From Marine Group I thaumarchaeote (GTDB taxonomy: Archaea > Thermoproteota > Nitrososphaeria > Nitrososphaerales > Nitrosopumilaceae): a DNA stretch of 64,000 bases. Numbering within the stretch: the first letter of the stretch is position 1; each line of letters opens with the position of its first letter. The stretch lies in the NCBI GenBank assembly GCA_013390745.1, contig JACASX010000001.1, positions 62,001 to 126,000 on the forward strand, in the 5' to 3' direction. Shown one piece after another: positions 61,290-64,000 of the stretch. Made by a program: the position numbers and the translations under genes. The notes beneath the pieces were generated by a model that saw nothing but the letters and a program-made list of their open reading frames with translations, ran no database searches and was not told where the DNA came from.

Positions 61290-61383
61290 TGACGGTCAGA
61301 TTCATATTTTTGCCCTATATAACATATGAAATTACTAACATTACTTTTCATAATGATATATTGGAGAATATGAAAACATTTTC

Positions 61384-61896
61384 GTGCCAACACAGTTTGA
61401 AAGACCATCATGGGATGAATATTTCATGCTACAAGCTGAATTGGCTAAATTACGTTCAAACTGCATGACACGAAAGGTTGGTGCGGTAATAGTTCGGAAC
61501 CACAGACAAATTGCTACGGGCTATAATGGAACACCACCTGGAATCAAAAATTGTTTTGAGGGTGGATGTAAAAGATGTCAAGATAGGATGGATGGAAAAA
61601 TTGAATCTGGCGCTTCTCTCGATCGATGTCTTTGCAATCATGCCGAATCTAACGCAATAATGCACTGTGCAATTTTAGGCATTGAAGCAGGTAACAAGGA
61701 TGCAATTTTGTATAGCACATTTGTTCCATGCTTAGAATGCAGTAAAATGGCAATTACCATTGGAATTAAAAAAATAATATGCCTTGATACTTATCCTGAG
61801 ACTGATTTTGATCTGATTAAGGAATCAGGTATTTCTATTGAAATGCTGGATAAAAATAAAATTCAATACTGGACAAAATCATTACTAAATTTGTAA
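61384..61896 (+). CDS. dCMP/cytidine deaminase family protein
   Basis: A 170-residue zinc hydrolase. HAESNAIMHCAILGIEAG contains the catalytic Glu and zinc His, and FVPCLECSKMAI the zinc Cys pair. The start is GTG. RSNCMTRKVGAVIVRNHRQI and GYNGTPPGIKNC match the deoxycytidylate deaminase family, which makes dUMP for thymidylate. It lies one base before the DNA polymerase gene and could be co-transcribed. Confidence 0.9.
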   Translation: MPTQFERPSWDEYFMLQAELAKLRSNCMTRKVGAVIVRNHRQIATGYNGTPPGIKNCFEGGCKRCQDRMDGKIESGASLDRCLCNHAESNAIMHCAILGIEAGNKDAILYSTFVPCLECSKMAITIGIKKIICLDTYPETDFDLIKESGISIEMLDKNKIQYWTKSLLNL

Positions 61897-61897
61897 A

Positions 61898-64000
61898 ATG
61901 TCAAACCAACAGGAAGAAAATAAAACGGAAAATATGCCGTATGGATTATTAATCTCTGCTGCATACAATAGCCAAAAAAATGTAGCAATTTTAAAATTCT
62001 ATGAACCAGTATCTCAAAGAATTTTTTTATGGGCAGACAAATCAGGGCACAAGCCATACTGTTATTCCAAATTATCACCAGATGAGATACCAACTGAAAT
62101 TTCTGAGCGGGATGACGTTATTGAGATAAAACAAGTTAAACTGCTGGACATATTACATGATAAACCAATTGATGTATCAAAAATATTAGTCAAGGATCCA
62201 TTAGCAATTGGTGGCACACAAACAAGCAAAAGTATTAGAAACTTAATCGATACTTGGGAATCTGATATAAAATATTATGAAAGTTATCTTTACGATAGTT
62301 CACTGATTGTTGGTAAATATTACAAAATTGAGAATGATGCTGTTGTTCCATATGATTTAGAAATTTCTGATGAAACTAAATTATCATTAAAGAGTATGTT
62401 ATTAGATAAACAGAGTGATACCAACTTACCAGACCCAAAACAATTTGATGAACATGTATCACAGTGGGCAAACCTTCTCAATCAGCCCATACCAAAGATC
62501 AAGAGGATTAGTCTAGATATTGAAGTCGAATCAGAGATTGGTCGTATCCCAGATCCAAAAATTGCGGAAAAAAGAATCACAGCTGTAGGTTTTGAGGGTA
62601 GTGATGGATTAAAACAAGTTTTCGTTTTACGGAAAAGTGGAATTGAAGAAGGTGTAAATGAACTATTACCAGGTGTCAAGATCGTATTTTATGAAGAAAC
62701 AAAAGAAAAGGAAATGATATCAGATACATTTGAACTGATGAAAAAATATCCATTACTTATCACATACAATGGCGACGGATTTGATTTACCGTATCTGTAT
62801 AATCGTGCTAGCAGACTTGGAATTGACAGACAAAAAAATCCACTATACATGATGAGGGACTCAGCTACACTAACTGATGGTGTACATCTTGATTTGTATA
62901 GAACTATGTCCAACCGAGCATTTCAAATCTATGCTTTTGGTCAAAAGTATAGTGATTTTTCGCTCAACAGTGTATCAAAAGGCTTACTTGGTGAGAAGAA
63001 AATCGATTATGGCGTTGAACTTAATGATTTAACGTTATATCAAACTGCAAACTATTGCCAAAATGATGCTAGGTTAACGTACAACCTAACTGCCTTTAAT
63101 AATGATTTGTTGATGAATTTGCTTATTGTAATTAGCAGAATTGCAAGAATGCCAATTGATGACATATCTAGGATGGGTGTATCACAATGGATTCGTAGCT
63201 TACTATATTATGAACACAGACAGAATGGAATTTTAATTCCAAGAAGGCAAGAACTTGACAATAGATCATCTAATGTAGTAAATGAGGCAATAATAAAAGA
63301 CAAGAAATTTCGAGGCGGTTTAGTAATTGAGCCAGTAGAGGGAATACATTTTGACGTTACAGTTATGGATTTTGCAAGCCTGTACCCCAGTATTATAAAA
63401 GTGAAAAATCTATCATATGAAACTGTAAGATGCTCACATGATGCGTGTAAGAAAAATACTATACCTCAAACAAATCACTGGGTCTGCACCAAAAAAAATG
63501 GTTTAACATCTGTACTAATTGGCTCATTGAGGGATTTGAGAGTAAACTATTACAAAAATATGGCAAAAAAGGATACACTCACGGTTGAGGAGAAGCAACT
63601 TTTTACTGTTGTAAGCCAAGCGCTTAAGGTAATACTAAATGCAAGCTATGGAGTTATGGGCGCAGAGATTTTTCCATTATACTTTTTGCCTGCGGCAGAG
63701 GCAACAACTGCAACAGGCAGGCATATCATTCTGGACACTATTAACAATTGCAAAGAATCTGGAATTGATGTTCTATATGGCGATACTGATTCACTGTTTG
63801 TGAAGAAACCTACTCCAAAGCAGATTGAGGATATAATTGCTAAAGCAAAGATGGACCATAATGTGGAATTAGAAATTGAGAAAGAGTACAGATATGTTGT
63901 GTTAAGCGGAAGAAAGAAGAATTATCTTGGTGTTACAAAAAATGGTAAAGTAGATGTTAAGGGTCTAACGGGAAAGAAATCACACACACCGCCATTTATC
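61898..64000 (+). CDS. polB: DNA polymerase family B, 3' partial
   Basis: The first 701 codons of a family-B replicative polymerase; the gene is cut by the window edge. The exonuclease domain has RISLDIEVE (D207, E209), ITYNGDGFDLPYLYNR and YCQNDARLTYNL. The polymerase domain has motif A VMDFASLYPSIIKVKN (D491), motif B KVILNASYGVMGAE and motif C YGDTDSLFV (D629 and D631). A zinc-type insertion, CSHDACKKNTIPQTNHWVCT, lies after motif A. Start ATG at 61898. Confidence 0.95.
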   Translation, partial: MSNQQEENKTENMPYGLLISAAYNSQKNVAILKFYEPVSQRIFLWADKSGHKPYCYSKLSPDEIPTEISERDDVIEIKQVKLLDILHDKPIDVSKILVKDPLAIGGTQTSKSIRNLIDTWESDIKYYESYLYDSSLIVGKYYKIENDAVVPYDLEISDETKLSLKSMLLDKQSDTNLPDPKQFDEHVSQWANLLNQPIPKIKRISLDIEVESEIGRIPDPKIAEKRITAVGFEGSDGLKQVFVLRKSGIEEGVNELLPGVKIVFYEETKEKEMISDTFELMKKYPLLITYNGDGFDLPYLYNRASRLGIDRQKNPLYMMRDSATLTDGVHLDLYRTMSNRAFQIYAFGQKYSDFSLNSVSKGLLGEKKIDYGVELNDLTLYQTANYCQNDARLTYNLTAFNNDLLMNLLIVISRIARMPIDDISRMGVSQWIRSLLYYEHRQNGILIPRRQELDNRSSNVVNEAIIKDKKFRGGLVIEPVEGIHFDVTVMDFASLYPSIIKVKNLSYETVRCSHDACKKNTIPQTNHWVCTKKNGLTSVLIGSLRDLRVNYYKNMAKKDTLTVEEKQLFTVVSQALKVILNASYGVMGAEIFPLYFLPAAEATTATGRHIILDTINNCKESGIDVLYGDTDSLFVKKPTPKQIEDIIAKAKMDHNVELEIEKEYRYVVLSGRKKNYLGVTKNGKVDVKGLTGKKSHTPPFI

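Noticed and set aside
1-64000. CRISPR array, insertion sequence or defence island
   Set aside because: No spaced direct repeats, transposase or Cas/restriction genes were recognised. The only mobile trace is the integrase fragment.

Overview
The window is a gene-dense, AT-rich archaeal chromosome segment that looks like an ammonia-oxidising Nitrososphaerota (Thaumarchaeota) of the Nitrosopumilus group. The archaeal signs are ribosomal proteins S4e, S25e and S26e, RNA polymerase subunit K, EF-2, deoxyhypusine synthase, an archaeal ThrRS, a family-B DNA polymerase and PurP-type purine synthesis. The group-level signs are many very small Cys-rich proteins, secreted proteins with WVKNTxGWWA repeats and futalosine-type menaquinone genes. 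The family assignments come from recognisable motifs. The genus is an inference.

Layout. 1-3303: end of a ribosomal protein operon (L14-L24-S4e-L5-S14-S8-L6) followed by tRNA-Asn. 3304-5000: small proteins, a histone-H1-like basic protein, and two copies of one perfect 30-bp palindrome. 5051-20740: purine synthesis (purC, purQ-purL-purF, purS, a purP-like gene), a Tat translocase pair, a UbiX flavin prenyltransferase, and small membrane and regulatory proteins. 20736-30520: FMN reductase, aldo/keto reductase, EF-2, the menaquinone genes mqnD and mqnE, TPR, DedA and membrane-anchored DnaJ proteins. 30558-35845: SNF2 helicase, a dipeptide/oligopeptide-type ABC permease pair and an Arg/Ser-rich repeat protein. 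35931-43367: UbiA prenyltransferase, an AsnB-like protein, RNAP subunit K, S25e, deoxyhypusine synthase, several tiny zinc proteins and an integrase fragment. 43522-50667: ThrRS, agmatinase-family enzyme, CDP-alcohol phosphatidyltransferase, S26e, sugar kinase, an NAD kinase fused to a winged helix, and CTP synthase. 50717-60292: secreted beta-propeller, the trpEGDCBA operon and ilvD. 60356-64000: small proteins, dCMP deaminase and the start of DNA polymerase B, cut by the window edge.

How the genes work together. PurF, PurL/PurQ/PurS, PurC and a PurP-like ligase cover much of IMP synthesis. MqnD, MqnE, UbiX and UbiA fit a dispersed futalosine route to menaquinone. Deoxyhypusine synthase and an agmatinase-family enzyme share polyamine chemistry. 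The trp operon is complete except for trpF.

Most notable observations. trpC has no ATG, GTG or TTG upstream of its catalytic lysine and appears to start at an ATC or ATA codon placed by a strong Shine-Dalgarno sequence. Two identical 30-bp perfect palindromes lie 1.25 kb apart. A 24-residue basic microprotein sits ahead of purS. Two small ORFs overlap on opposite strands at 32337-32495. Many uncharacterised zinc microproteins are spread through the window. No CRISPR array, insertion sequence, rRNA or clear defence system was seen.
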